64,000 nt of DNA, from contig JAGTXZ010000019.1 of assembly GCA_018398575.1 (NCBI GenBank), positions 1,736,001 through 1,800,000 of the forward strand. Reading direction: 5' to 3'. Shown piece by piece: positions 43,543 through 53,733 of the stretch. The notes under the pieces were generated by a model. The model did no database searches and was not told where the DNA came from. It was given only the letters and a program-made list of their open reading frames with translations. Within the stretch, counting starts at the first letter, position 1. Each line of letters opens with the position of its first letter. The stretch comes from Ampelomyces quisqualis. Lineage: Eukaryota; Ascomycota; Dothideomycetes; Pleosporales; Phaeosphaeriaceae. Both the position numbers and the translations under genes were made by a program.

Positions 43543-44720
43543 ATGTCCTTCAGTTTTGGATTCTCTGGCGACGACATAGAAGAAGACCCCAATGATGTAG
43601 ACCCGCAAATGCCGCAAGAGCAAAGACACCAAAGTAACAATCAAGTCGGACCACCACCACTTCCGGCCAAATCACATGACCTGGACGAAATGGTATGCAC
43701 ATATCTAGACAAACACTCCAATAACCCCCAAAGACCCAAAAACGACCATGAGCAATGCCACCAACTAACACCTACCCGCAGCTCTCTTCCCTCCCCTCCA
43801 AAATCTCCTTCTCCACCCTAAAACTCACTTCTCCCCTAAACAACACCACCCTCCTCCCCCGCCGCTCCCTCTTCGACGTACGCCTCCAACTCATGGCCGA
43901 AGACTCCCTCACCACACCTTCCACCACGCTCCTCGACGCCTCATCCGACCTCACCACCAACATCTACGAAGGCGGCTACAAAACCTGGGAATGCAGCCTC
44001 GATCTCGCGCGCTACCTCGTCGACCGCGGCCCCCGAAAATCCCTCGACGACCTGGTGCGCGTGGGCCACGTAATTGAAATAGGGTGCGGCAGCGCGTTAC
44101 CAAGTCTAGTGTGTTTTGCGTACGCGCTGAGGGAAGGCGTCGTGGGCATGAATGTGACGGTGACGGATTACAACGTCGATGTATTGCGGTTAGTCACGCT
44201 GCCGAATTTTCTGCTCACGTGGGTATCGACGCTGTCTGAGGCGCAGAGTGCGGCTGTTTTCGGGGACCATGGCGGGAATCCGTTTGGCGGCGCCGAGGAA
44301 GACGGCGACTTGTTTATTACTCATAGGCTGATTGGGGCTTTTCGTAAACATCTGCATGAGGTTGGCATCGTCTTGACGTTTGTGTCGGGGTCGTGGAGTC
44401 CGGTCGAAGACTTCGTGGGCTTGGTTCCTTCGGCTGAAGATATTAATACGTTTGTACTTGCGTCGGAAACGATTTACAGTCCGGAGTCGTGTAGGAGTTT
44501 TACCCAGGCGATGACTGCGCTGATGAGGCGCGTGAAGATGGGGAAGGCGGTGGTGGCGGCAAAGAGGGTGTATTTTGGTGTGGGTGGGAGTGTGGATGGT
44601 TTTAGGATGGAGTGTGCCGAACAAGGAGCGGTTGCTAGCGAAGTTGAGTTCGAGGGGCTGGGTGGGGAAGGCGAAGGAGGTGTGAGGAGGTGTTTAGTTG
44701 AGGTACAGATGTATGGATGA
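43543..44720 (+). CDS. HPM1: Protein-histidine N-methyltransferase (HPM1/METTL18 family)
   Basis: 362-aa SAM-dependent methyltransferase; the yeast orthologue methylates a histidine of ribosomal protein Rpl3. Model: join(43543..43692,43782..44720), one 89-bp intron GTATGC..CCGCAG. The N-terminus is MSFSFGFSGDDIEEDP, the family's typical start, with PPPLPAKSHDLDEM before the intron. Class I methyltransferase motifs: EGGYKTWECSLDLARYL (post-I substrate region), VIEIGCGSALPS (motif I, SAM loop), VTVTDYNVDVL (acidic motif II), ASETIYSPES (motif IV). Ends with strand LVEVQMYG. The intron is rather long for this genome, but the junction restores the conserved frame. Confidence 0.9.
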
Positions 44721-44909
44721 CAAGGGTACAAAAGCTGTCTCATGAAGGCAGCGGTCGGGAAAAATGAGTTAAGTTTAATCAAATTTCTGTCGCCATGGGT
44801 GGTGATGAGGGGTATCTAGAAATCGTGTACCAAATGTGTAACGAATAGGAATACGCCTACAGGCCAGAACAGTCTTCCATCTTCAAGGCTATGCGACCCA
44901 ATGTCATAT

Positions 44910-46685
44910 CTAAACCCCTTTAACGGCGACCAGCGGTGTGGAGCTTCCAGCGGGTAACTCATTTACACCTTCATCGCCCTTACTTCCGTGCATAAGCTTT
45001 CGAATCTGCTCCGACTCGATACGTCTCGCATCGCCACGTGCTGCACTCAGCCGCTCCACACCCCTCTGAATAAGATCCACGTGGTACGCCACAGGAAGAC
45101 TATCGCGATGGCCAAGGACCTCTGGTGCCGACACTCCTTCGTGTAACGTCTCGAGTTCTGCCTGGATTTCCTGGAGCTTGAGCAGGGTCTCGGAGACGTG
45201 CTTGAGCGCCCTTCGTCGGTACATGGAGACATTTTCGAGGAGATTGAGTTTTCTGTTGTTGGCTTTGACGGAAACCGAGTTGCCACCAAGCTTGGTCCAA
45301 AGATGGGAAAGGAGCTCATCTTGTTTCTTTCTGATGGCAATGTCGTCTCCCATGGCGATACTGTAGATGGTGTCAAGACGCTCGTCCATGTTCGTGAGCA
45401 CTGCAAGAAGTGCTTGCGCGGTGCGGATGAGACTTCCGATCTCTTCCTTGTCCCTGTTGACGTGCAGCACGTACTGGTCGAAGATGCGCTGTTCAAGTGT
45501 GGGCGGTGCGGAAACGAAGGCACCGGTCATGGCGTTGTAGATACGGCCAATTGCGCCAATAGACTTGTCGTCGCTCTCAATACCTCTCAATACGTTCATC
45601 GTCCAAGTGTTGGTGTTGATAATACGATCTACTACTGCACCTATGCGCGCATTGTAGCGGGAGAGGTCAGTGGAAGCTTCGCTGGCAGTGGCGACGAAAT
45701 TCTCAAACTCCATATCCAGCTGGTGCCGCGAGGGTAATTGAGAGTGACGCACTAGAGTACGTAGATCTCTTATAGCCATCTGAGAATCTTTGATCGTGGC
45801 TGGAAGATCAGAAGCATCGTTTGACGCGTCTAAGATATCCTCAAAATGGCTTTGGACATTGATCAACTCCTCGAAGTTGGCTTGATTCTCGCTGCTCGAT
45901 GTAGCGCACATAGAGAACAGATACGAAGAGCCAGGTACAAGGCACACAGGTGCTAGGGCCGTTGAGATCTTCGAATACACGACATGAGAGGCCATCTGCA
46001 GACCGAAGAGGATGATGGCTACAGCCAGGGCGACACCGAGTATCGGCTTGAAGAAGTGCCGATTGGCATATCCAAAGATATCCCAAAGGTAGGCGAGAAG
46101 TGGTAAGGCTAAATTCTGGTAGAACATGTTGATGTAGTGCCACGGACCAAGCTCTTCTTGCTCTTTGGGAGGATGGTTAGTCTTGGAGGATCGGCGGTTA
46201 GACATTTGTGAAGATGCAACGGATGACTTGCGCGAGGATGGTTGACGTCGGCTGCGGCTTCGAGGCTGCGAAGTGCGAGTTGGTGTTCCGCTGGCATAAC
46301 CCTCCATCAGGCTGTTGAGGGAGCCACTTACGGAGGCGCGAGGCATGATCAAGCTCGGCTCGCTCGACCTTGGCGATGAGCGAGCTGAGTTGTTCCGTGG
46401 CGTGGTCTGCGAAGAAGCCATCTGTGAATGACGCGCTGTCGCCCTTGTCGGAGTGCTGGTGGCCGCCTCATGACTTTGAGGTACGGAGGGGCCCGTGCTC
46501 TGGGAGAGCAGCGGAGTTGCTTTGTCTGTGTATTCCTGGAGCATTTCATCCTGCGGCTCTTCAAGACTCCCGTCACTTGCCGCATCGTCGCTCGCTGTGT
46601 GAATTGAGGCACCGTCTGAAGAGTAGTCGGCATTGCCCCAACTACTACCCATGCTCCCATACAGCCGCCGGGATCTAGCGCTCAT
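44910..46685 (-). CDS. Conserved-looking one-pass membrane protein with coiled coil
   Basis: Single-exon 591-aa protein; family not recognised. Residues 1-175 are Ser/Thr/Pro-rich and disordered, with an Arg/Ser stretch (SRSRRQPSSRKSS). A short amphipathic region (WHYINMFYQNLALPLLAYLWDIFGY) precedes one strong membrane helix at about 214-236 (PILGVALAVAIILFGLQMASHVV). The C-terminal 350 residues are helical with heptad-like charged repeats (e.g. LDMEFENFVATASEASTDLSR, KLNLLENVSMYRRRALKHVSETL). The layout, with a disordered N-terminus, one membrane helix and a long helical domain, suggests a nuclear-envelope or ER membrane tether, but this is only an impression. It is divergent from the threonyl-tRNA synthetase gene. 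Confidence 0.75.
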   Translation of the reverse strand: MSARSRRLYGSMGSSWGNADYSSDGASIHTASDDAASDGSLEEPQDEMLQEYTDKATPLLSQSTGPSVPQSHEAATSTPTRATARHSQMASSQTTPRNNSARSSPRSSEPSLIMPRASVSGSLNSLMEGYASGTPTRTSQPRSRSRRQPSSRKSSVASSQMSNRRSSKTNHPPKEQEELGPWHYINMFYQNLALPLLAYLWDIFGYANRHFFKPILGVALAVAIILFGLQMASHVVYSKISTALAPVCLVPGSSYLFSMCATSSSENQANFEELINVQSHFEDILDASNDASDLPATIKDSQMAIRDLRTLVRHSQLPSRHQLDMEFENFVATASEASTDLSRYNARIGAVVDRIINTNTWTMNVLRGIESDDKSIGAIGRIYNAMTGAFVSAPPTLEQRIFDQYVLHVNRDKEEIGSLIRTAQALLAVLTNMDERLDTIYSIAMGDDIAIRKKQDELLSHLWTKLGGNSVSVKANNRKLNLLENVSMYRRRALKHVSETLLKLQEIQAELETLHEGVSAPEVLGHRDSLPVAYHVDLIQRGVERLSAARGDARRIESEQIRKLMHGSKGDEGVNELPAGSSTPLVAVKGV

Positions 46686-47147
46686 GGCTGGTTGATATCG
46701 GGGAAGAGTTGAGGAGATTGATGTGGGGCTAAAGGATTGCAGGTAGGCTGAGATGATAGAGGTAGGGGAGACTTGACGGAACCAAAAAGACTAGTTTGAC
46801 AAACTGTGACAATTCACTTTGTGGAAGACAGGAAGATGCGTGAACGTGGGAGGTACGGCACAACGCAGACGGCGGCCACACTCGCGTGCCCTTAGATGTA
46901 ACGTGATATCCGCGACTCGGCGTGTCTACCTCGAGTCGTGACACAACAATGATCCTAAGTCACCACCTGCTCTAGATTCGCGTCAAGCGGTCTGTTTTAG
47001 AAGCCTGATAGACGATCTGCATTGTTGTACGGATACTTGGTAGACGCTTCAATTAAGCTCACGCTACGTCATGTCCGTTAGCGCGGCGCTAGTCCGGAAA
47101 GAAAGTTGAGCTTCTTTCACGCCAAGATAAACCCGCCAACCGCCTCC
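46686..47147. promoter_or_regulatory. Divergent promoter region
   Basis: 462 bases between the membrane-protein gene (minus) and the mitochondrial synthetase gene (plus). No ORF of note; promoter assignment by orientation. Confidence 0.45.
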
Positions 47148-48746
47148 ATGTCACCGTTGCGCCCGCTGGCCCACGCAAAACATGCCGTCAGACGTTTCAG
47201 GTCGAGCCCGGTGGTCAATCATGGCAGTGCCCGCGTCTTCGTCCGAAGTTGCTCATGCTCTACGCCCCACCAGTTACAGCATACGGTGACCATCGCCCCC
47301 GACACACGTGCAAATGCGACCCCACCTGCAGACCACCGTACGCTTGCTCAGGCTCACAATCTCTTCATAACATCGCCATACAGCCCCGGCTCGCCGCTCA
47401 TCCTGCCCAATGGCGCCTACGTCTTTCAGAAGCTGCAGTCCTTCCTACGAGCGCAATACCCACAGTTTGGCTTCAAGGAGGTCATCACGCCCATCATATA
47501 CAAGAAGTCGCTGTGGGAACAGTCAGGACATTGGGATAACTATGCCGACGACATGTTCAGTGTTCAGGGCAGGGGTTCAAAAGCCCAGACCGACCAGGCG
47601 CAGGCTGGGGAGGACGAAGAGTTTGGACTGAAGCCAATGAACTGCCCAGGCCACTGTCTTTTGTTCAGCGATGGCATCAAGAGCTACAGAGATCTGCCCG
47701 TACGATACGCAGACTTCAGTGCGCTACATCGAAACGAGGTCTCTGGATCCTTGACTGGCCTCACACGAGTACGGCGATTCCACCAGGACGATGCGCACAT
47801 CTTCTGCCGCCCGGACCAGATCCTGTCAGAGATTGAGCAGACATTGAAGTTCGTAGGAATGGTCTACGAAACATTCGGCCTCGGTCCATACAAGCTGCTC
47901 CTATCGACTCGGCCAAAAGACAGCTTCATCGGTACAGTCGAGGAATGGGATCGTGCTGAGCAACAGCTTTCTTCTGCGCTGGAGAATACCGGTAGCGAAT
48001 GGGCTATCAATGAAGGAGACGGTGCCTTCTATGGTCCCAAGATTGACATCATTTTAAAAGACTCCAATGGAAAGGACCATCAGACTGCGACTATTCAGCT
48101 TGACTTCCAGCTACCACAGCGTTTCGATCTCCAGTACCAGGCTTCACCAGAAGAGCTAGAGGCAGGATCTCAATCCACAATGGATGCAGGCCTCGAACCT
48201 TCCCTCCGCCGTCCGGTCATAGTTCATCGTGCCATCTACGGCTCGATCGAGCGTTTCATGGCGTTGCTGATCGAACACTATGCTGGCTGTTATCCATTTT
48301 GGCTCTCACCGCGTCCGGCGCTCATAATGTCTCTAAGTGAGGACCCCAAGGTTCTGGAGCATGTCTCTCGCGTTCAGTCAGTGTTGTCAGGCGTACAAGC
48401 ACATGACGCACCAACGCAGACCTCGGTGGAATCGCCGAAGCCTTTACCACTGTCGACTATACATTTACCTATCGATGTCGACACTAGTGACCGCTCACTG
48501 GGCAGGAAGGCTAAAGATGCACGACTCAAGCATTATAACCACGCGATCGTTATCGGATTGAAGGAAAGCCAAACTGATAGCGTTAGCATGAAGATTCTGC
48601 ATACACACGAGCATGCCCGAGTAAAAGAAGTACTGAGAAGCTTTCTCGACAAGGAGGTCACCGACGGAGAGCTCCAGAAAGGAGTCGATATGCCACTCGA
48701 CTTTGCTAGGAAGTATTTTGAAGCTCTAGCGAACGCATACTTGTAG
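47148..48746 (+). CDS. MST1: Mitochondrial threonyl-tRNA synthetase
   Basis: 532-aa class II aminoacyl-tRNA synthetase charging mitochondrial tRNA-Thr. The N-terminus (MSPLRPLAHAKHAVRRFRSS) is a mitochondrial presequence. The catalytic core starts near residue 65 without the TGS/editing domains of cytosolic ThrRS, the layout of yeast Mst1. Visible parts: motif 1 region FKEVITPIIYKKSLWEQSGHW; KPMNCPGHCLLF (zinc Cys); motif 2 RNEVSGSLTGLTRVRRFHQDDAHIF; ATP/Thr site NEGDGAFYGPKIDI; motif 3 RAIYGSIERFMALLIEHYAG; then the anticodon-binding domain with IDVDTSDRSLGRKAKDARLKHYN. A 20-30 residue hydrophilic insertion (GRGSKAQTDQAQAGEDEE) is seen before the zinc motif. The frame opens earlier but the first ATG is at 47148. 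Confidence 0.93.
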   Translation: MSPLRPLAHAKHAVRRFRSSPVVNHGSARVFVRSCSCSTPHQLQHTVTIAPDTRANATPPADHRTLAQAHNLFITSPYSPGSPLILPNGAYVFQKLQSFLRAQYPQFGFKEVITPIIYKKSLWEQSGHWDNYADDMFSVQGRGSKAQTDQAQAGEDEEFGLKPMNCPGHCLLFSDGIKSYRDLPVRYADFSALHRNEVSGSLTGLTRVRRFHQDDAHIFCRPDQILSEIEQTLKFVGMVYETFGLGPYKLLLSTRPKDSFIGTVEEWDRAEQQLSSALENTGSEWAINEGDGAFYGPKIDIILKDSNGKDHQTATIQLDFQLPQRFDLQYQASPEELEAGSQSTMDAGLEPSLRRPVIVHRAIYGSIERFMALLIEHYAGCYPFWLSPRPALIMSLSEDPKVLEHVSRVQSVLSGVQAHDAPTQTSVESPKPLPLSTIHLPIDVDTSDRSLGRKAKDARLKHYNHAIVIGLKESQTDSVSMKILHTHEHARVKEVLRSFLDKEVTDGELQKGVDMPLDFARKYFEALANAYL

Positions 48747-48905
48747 AACAGTGTATACCAATCATGCCCAAGTCAAGACATAACACCTGAATGGGCGTTG
48801 TACTTGGGAACAACCAGTGAACCACTCGACACCGACAGTCTTTCAGCTACCATGCCCCAAAACAATTCACAAACAACATCTAAAGTCTGGGTGCTTCTCG
48901 CACAA

Positions 48906-49444
48906 CTAGTCGACTATTGGCTGCTTTTCGTCATGCCGCTTATTCTCGGTATACATGCTTCCAAACAGTACTGTACCTGCCACCCTACCCGCACCACACA
49001 ATCCCAAATTCGTGCTGAATTCTGTGTGAAATCTGGGCTCTTCCCGTATCGAAAATGCATTGGTGCTAATGAACCACATCCAAAGACTGTAATGCCCTAG
49101 ACGAATATCCCAGCGCTCAGCAGTTCTGGACCGCTGTGCTTGAAGGATATGGCGAGTAGAATGCCAGCGACGATCGATAGAGCTGATGTTGAACACGAAT
49201 ACGGATATATGTTAGCGCCGGCCTTGGAGGGAGAGGTCGGTAGCCATGCCTTGAATTCTGGTGTTGTTCATGTTACTGCGGTCGATGAGCGGACTAGGTA
49301 GAAGAGCCAGGGGTTTGGAAGGACTTTGATGTCGGGGGTGTGCAGGAGGCAATGTTCGGCTGCCTTGTTGAGGTGAGGAAGGGTGGTTGTGATGTCCTGC
49401 TGAGGTGTATGCTGGGTAGGAGGGTGCTTTTCTGGGTCGGACAT
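48906..49444 (-). pseudogene. Decayed MFS transporter, 5' half
   Basis: From ATG 49444 a frame gives MSDPEKHPP and HTPDIKVLPNPWLFYLV, the first cytosolic and membrane segment of an allantoate-permease-like MFS protein. It then ends at TGA 49268; the next frame continues MNNTRIQGMATDLSLQG (the N-x-R-I-x-G-M motif of that family). Further frames supply ALSIVAGILLAISFKHSGPELLSAGIFV-stop-GITVFGCG and FGSMYTENKRHDEKQ (the GSMYLIS..YKRHE motif). So it has at least two frameshifts and a TAG where Trp (FVWGI) is expected. No later part of the transporter is present. Confidence 0.6.
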
Positions 49445-49644
49445 TGTGTACGGGGCAGGGAAGTGGGTCGGGAAAATCTGGAAAGCGATTACATGAAACT
49501 CTACAGTCAGCTGGAAATAGTAGATCATGTAGTGTGCTGATTGAACTATTAGAGATCCAGTCTTACGGGTACTACGGACCGTCGTCTTCCAGCCCATCAA
49601 ATCATCCATGTTAACGTGAGATGACTTTCGATTAGGCGACTCTC

Positions 49645-51308
49645 TTAGTACACATAGATGAAGTCCTCATTCTGAAAGTCCGTCAAGTCACTAAACCCAT
49701 TGTCTGCTTCCTGTCGCGGCCCATCACCACTCTCTCCCAGCTCAACACCTTTTCCTTGCGTCATCTCCTCTTTCTTCATCATACTCTCATCGATTCTGGC
49801 GGCGGACTTGCCCAGCGCTTGTCTGCGCTTCGCATGGCGCTTGTTGAGTACCGCGAGATAGATGGAGATCAAGAGCGAAAGAATGGCGACAAGGATGAAC
49901 ATGGTGAGGCTGGCAATCAGGCCTGGACGGTAGAGCGGTGCGTCATCGACGGAGTAGAGAAGTGGGCCAATGACGTTGCCGGTGCACATTCCTATGAAGA
50001 CCATGGCGGAGGTACATTTCTTCTTGGTGTCGCCGGCTGTGTTTTGGATGTGCCATGTGTATATAATCGGTGTGATAGCTGCGAGGCAAGAGACGAGGTA
50101 GTAGCCGAAAAGAAGGGCACCCTTGTGCTGGCGCGGAACTGTCAACATCATAACGGTGCCGGTTATGGGGAGAATGCACACGAGTGCCATGGCGAGACCC
50201 TTGCGCTGAAATTTTGTAGCTCCCCAGCTAGATCCGAGAATTACGACGACCTGAATGGCACCAAAGGGGATGTTGAAGAGGATCGCTTGGAAGTTCGTGT
50301 ATCCAAAGTCTTTGATGATGAGATTACCGAAGGTGGAAATGCCACCGCTTGCAATTCTGCAGAACAAAGTCGGTGACCGCGACGACGCGTGTTATAGGAG
50401 AATATTGAGACTTACGAGATCGCGATGATGATGGTAAACCAGCACCATGTTTTGAAGTCCAAGAAAGTTTCCCAAACTTGGTCCCACTTCCAGATTCCTG
50501 ACTGAACACCCATCTGATTTGCCCTTAGTCGCTCAGTAGCAATGAACCTCTCGCGCTCGGTCAAATACTTTGCGGACATTGGTGAGTCAGGCATGAAGAC
50601 CAAGACTACGAAGCCATACACTACAGTCAAGAGACCGCAGAAGAGGAAGATGATCTGGTACTTGAATAGGGTATCGCTGTTAATGTGTCCAAGGCCGTAA
50701 GTGAAGAGCGAACCAAAGATAAAGGTAACTCCATTCATGGCGTTCCAGTACGCTGTACGCAGCGTCTGCTCACTTCTTCTCCACCACATCGTCGTGGTAG
50801 CGACACATGCTGGAGCAATCATTGCCTCGAAGCTGCCAAGCACAAAGCGAAGCCCGAGAAGGCTTGAGAAGCTTGTGCAAGATGACATAATGGCTAGACT
50901 GCTGCCCCATAGGACAATGGCACCTGCGATGACTTTTCCAGTGGGGAGTTTGACAAGAAGGAAGGCTGCGAGAGGTTGCATGACCAGTTGGGCTAGGTAG
51001 AGGATGGACCCGAGCCATGAGTATTGCTTGCCAACAAGGTCTGCATCCTTCTGAATTCCGAAGATGGAGACGTACGACAAGCTGGATTTGTCGAGCTGTT
51101 GAAAGAAGTAGGCTCCGAGTAGGAGGGGAAGGACGCGGAGGTCGACTCGCCTCAAGACTGCTCGCTCTTCTTCGTAGGTGAAGGACGCATGATCGATGTT
51201 GGCCGTCTGGAGGAATTTGGCTGCAGCGTCAACATTCTCTGTAGTGACGGCCTGTGGGGCTTGTTCGAGATGCGTGATGGCGTCTTTGTTTTCCTTAGGG
51301 CTCGCCAT
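49645..51308 (-). CDS. MFS transporter (allantoate-permease/ACS family)
   Basis: Plasma-membrane H+-coupled permease of 534 aa. Model: complement(join(49645..50356,50416..51308)), one 59-bp intron. Twelve helices in two bundles: e.g. RVDLRVLPLLLGAYFFQQLDKSSLSYV (TM1), SWLGSILYLAQLVMQPLAAFLLVKLPTGK (TM2-3), GLRFVLGSFEAMIAPACV (TM4-5). Loop 6-7 carries ERERFIATERLRANQMG. The second bundle includes ISTFGNLIIKDFGYTN and IIYTWHIQNTAGDTKKKCTSAMVFIGMCTGNVIGP (the family's N-x-x-G-x-T-K motif). The protein ends in a charged cytosolic tail. Substrates in this family are organic anions, vitamins or amides. It is divergent from the oxidoreductase gene, so its substrate may be what that enzyme oxidises. 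Confidence 0.9.
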
Positions 51309-51785
51309 AGCCGCGGAGCGTAAGTGCTGCTGGTGCTGTGAGGGCTCCGCCACCGAGATCCCTGGCCCTTTATCATTTTCCTATGTGTGACTGGATATCC
51401 AGTGCCGAAAGAGCGATTCATGGTTCTGCGGATCAGATCATGAGACTGCACGAACAGTCTATCGAATTGGTCGCTTGCTTGAAAGGCCGTGAAGTCCACG
51501 CACTACTGCCCAGCCATTCAGACGTCTCTTGTGCGATCAGCCATTGGCTGCGTTGTGGAGCAAAGGGATGTTCCCCGCAAGGCATTTAGCCAACGACTAA
51601 AAAACGATGTTGACGTTGATCCCATGGGGGTGGGGCAAGTACATGGTGGTAGCCGGGCTGCCGGGACTTGACTCGACGAATTTCGGGGTATTGTGAGCCG
51701 AGCACACGGGATTGTCGATGGGAGATTCTGGGCATTTGATCTTCACCACCCTTGAAAATAGAATATCTTCTTCTCTATCGAAATC
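51309..51785. promoter_or_regulatory. Divergent promoter of MFS transporter and oxidoreductase
   Basis: 477 bases between the two ATGs. Shared control is suggested by the orientation and by the transporter/enzyme pairing. No binding site identified. Confidence 0.5.
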
Positions 51786-53087
51786 ATGGCAGAGTCATCG
51801 AAGCAAAAGAAATATGCTCTCATTGGCACTGGCGGTCGCTCATCCTTCTTCTACTCCGCCATCGCAACGACTTACAAGGCAACTTCAGTGATAGTCGCAC
51901 TATGTGACACCAATCAAACACGCCTCAACTTCGCAAATGAAGAGCTCCAGGCGCTTGGCCATGTTTCTGTACCTACCTTTCAGGCGAAAGACTTCGACCG
52001 CATGATCGAGGAAACGAAGCCAGACGAAGTAATTGTTACGACCATCGACCGTACACACAACATCTACATCGTACGAGCATTGGAGTTAGGTTGTAATGTC
52101 GTCACCGAGAAGCCAATGACCATTGATGCACCACGGTGTACAAAGATCTTTGACGCGGTGGAGCGCACGGGACGAAAAGTCAGAGTAACTTTCAACTACC
52201 GCTACGCGCCACACAACACGAAGGTCTGGGAGCTATTACGAGCCGGAGCCATTGGAGAAGTGACGAGCATACACTTCGAATGGATGCTCAACACCTCGCA
52301 TGGTGCAGATTACTTCCGACGCTGGCACCGAGACAAGAGGAACAACGGCGGCCTACTTGTCCACAAATCGACGCACCACTTCGATCTTGTCAACTTTTGG
52401 CTCAACTCGCGTCCTGAAACAGTGTATGCTCAGGGTGATTTGAAGTTCTACGGTCGCGAAAATGCCGAGAAACGCGGTGTAGCCGAGTTCTACACACGTG
52501 CGCACGGCAGCCAAGTCGCGAAGAAAGATCCATTTGCACTCCATCTTGAAGACAACGACAAACTGAAGAGAATGTATCTGGACGCCGAGCACGAGGATGC
52601 ATACTATCGTGACCAGTCAGTCTTCGGTGACGGCATAAGCATCGAAGACACGATGAATCTGCTAGTACGGTACGAGAACGGCGCCGTGCTGACCTATAGT
52701 CTGACTGCCTACGCGCCATGGGAAGGTTTCCGCGTCTCTTTCAATGGCACCGGCGGTCGTCTGGAAGTCGAAGTCGTAGAGAACAGCTACGTAAACAGTG
52801 GAGGTGATCAATCTCTCGAAGGTTCACTTGAAAGTCGGTCAATCACGCTACGAAAACTGTTCGACAAGCCGCAAGCTGTTGAGATACCGGACAGCGTTGG
52901 TGCACATGGTGGAGGCGATGAGGTACTACTGGCGGATCTGTTTGGCGAGCGCGGAGCGGATATCAATGAAGATATGCGAGCAGCAAGCCACATCGATGGG
53001 GCTTTGTCAATATTGACTGGCATTTGTGCAAACAAGTCGATAGCAACCGGACAAGTAGTGAAGGTTAGGGATGTGTTCGTGGTGTAG
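51786..53087 (+). CDS. Gfo/Idh/MocA-family NAD(P)-dependent oxidoreductase
   Basis: Single-exon cytosolic dehydrogenase of 433 aa, probably acting on a sugar, inositol or sugar-acid derivative. The N-terminal Rossmann fold starts ALIGTGGRSS (Gly-rich dinucleotide loop), followed by VALCDTNQTR, IVTTIDRTHNIYI-type strand-helix and NVVTEKPM, whose Glu-Lys-Pro holds the catalytic Lys of the family. The C-terminal alpha/beta domain contains FNYRYAPHN, GGLLVHKSTHHFDLVNFWL (the catalytic His region) and SIEDTMNLLVRYENGAVLTYSLTAYAPWEG. It is longer than the usual 330-380 residues by a hydrophilic insert around GRENAEKRGVAEFY. Substrate unknown; the adjacent transporter is a clue. Confidence 0.92.
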   Translation: MAESSKQKKYALIGTGGRSSFFYSAIATTYKATSVIVALCDTNQTRLNFANEELQALGHVSVPTFQAKDFDRMIEETKPDEVIVTTIDRTHNIYIVRALELGCNVVTEKPMTIDAPRCTKIFDAVERTGRKVRVTFNYRYAPHNTKVWELLRAGAIGEVTSIHFEWMLNTSHGADYFRRWHRDKRNNGGLLVHKSTHHFDLVNFWLNSRPETVYAQGDLKFYGRENAEKRGVAEFYTRAHGSQVAKKDPFALHLEDNDKLKRMYLDAEHEDAYYRDQSVFGDGISIEDTMNLLVRYENGAVLTYSLTAYAPWEGFRVSFNGTGGRLEVEVVENSYVNSGGDQSLEGSLESRSITLRKLFDKPQAVEIPDSVGAHGGGDEVLLADLFGERGADINEDMRAASHIDGALSILTGICANKSIATGQVVKVRDVFVV

Positions 53088-53733
53088 GCACATCGTAGAT
53101 AGGAACATGAGACTGTATATGCGAATCAAGTGGGTAGCGGAAGTATTACACTCCAACGTTCGTGGACGTCATATGAGTACGCGCTAGCGGATCACATCAC
53201 CATTGCTCGTTGTTGTCAGCCGTGATAGATCGCCTACACGTGACTCCGAGGCTAGCGCCTTAGCTGGTTTCTGTCCTCCTCGTATATAGCCTCTCACTCC
53301 CATAGCCTAACACTACATGGTTCTCCACTCTGCCTTACCGCTTGACAAGTTATGAGCCCTGAACCGCTCTGGTAGTCGCTCAATCTACTTCTTAATAGAA
53401 GAATTTTGAATGGCTCGCGCACACGATCATCACAACGTTCATGATTCCGTGAGAAGCTCAGTGACGTTGCAATCGCGCGCCAGGACAGCAATCGCAATAC
53501 CGCAACGTGTAGCTTAGAGATTGGCCTCACGATAAGTAGCTTCGCGTCGCATTATCCCTATTACTGAATATCTAGCCAGCGCTCACTCAGAGCGAAGCCT
53601 GTTGTTGCACATGAATTGTGCTCAATGCACGACATGTATTCTCCACATCGACAACGCGAAGCTCTTAAGGCTTTGCTACATATTTTCTGGTATCACCTCG
53701 AACAAGCATGAGATTTTCTTGCTAATCTTCCTT
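53088..53733. other. Gene-free interval
   Basis: Convergent 3' ends of the oxidoreductase and the ten-exon transporter. No ORF of interest. Confidence 0.5.
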
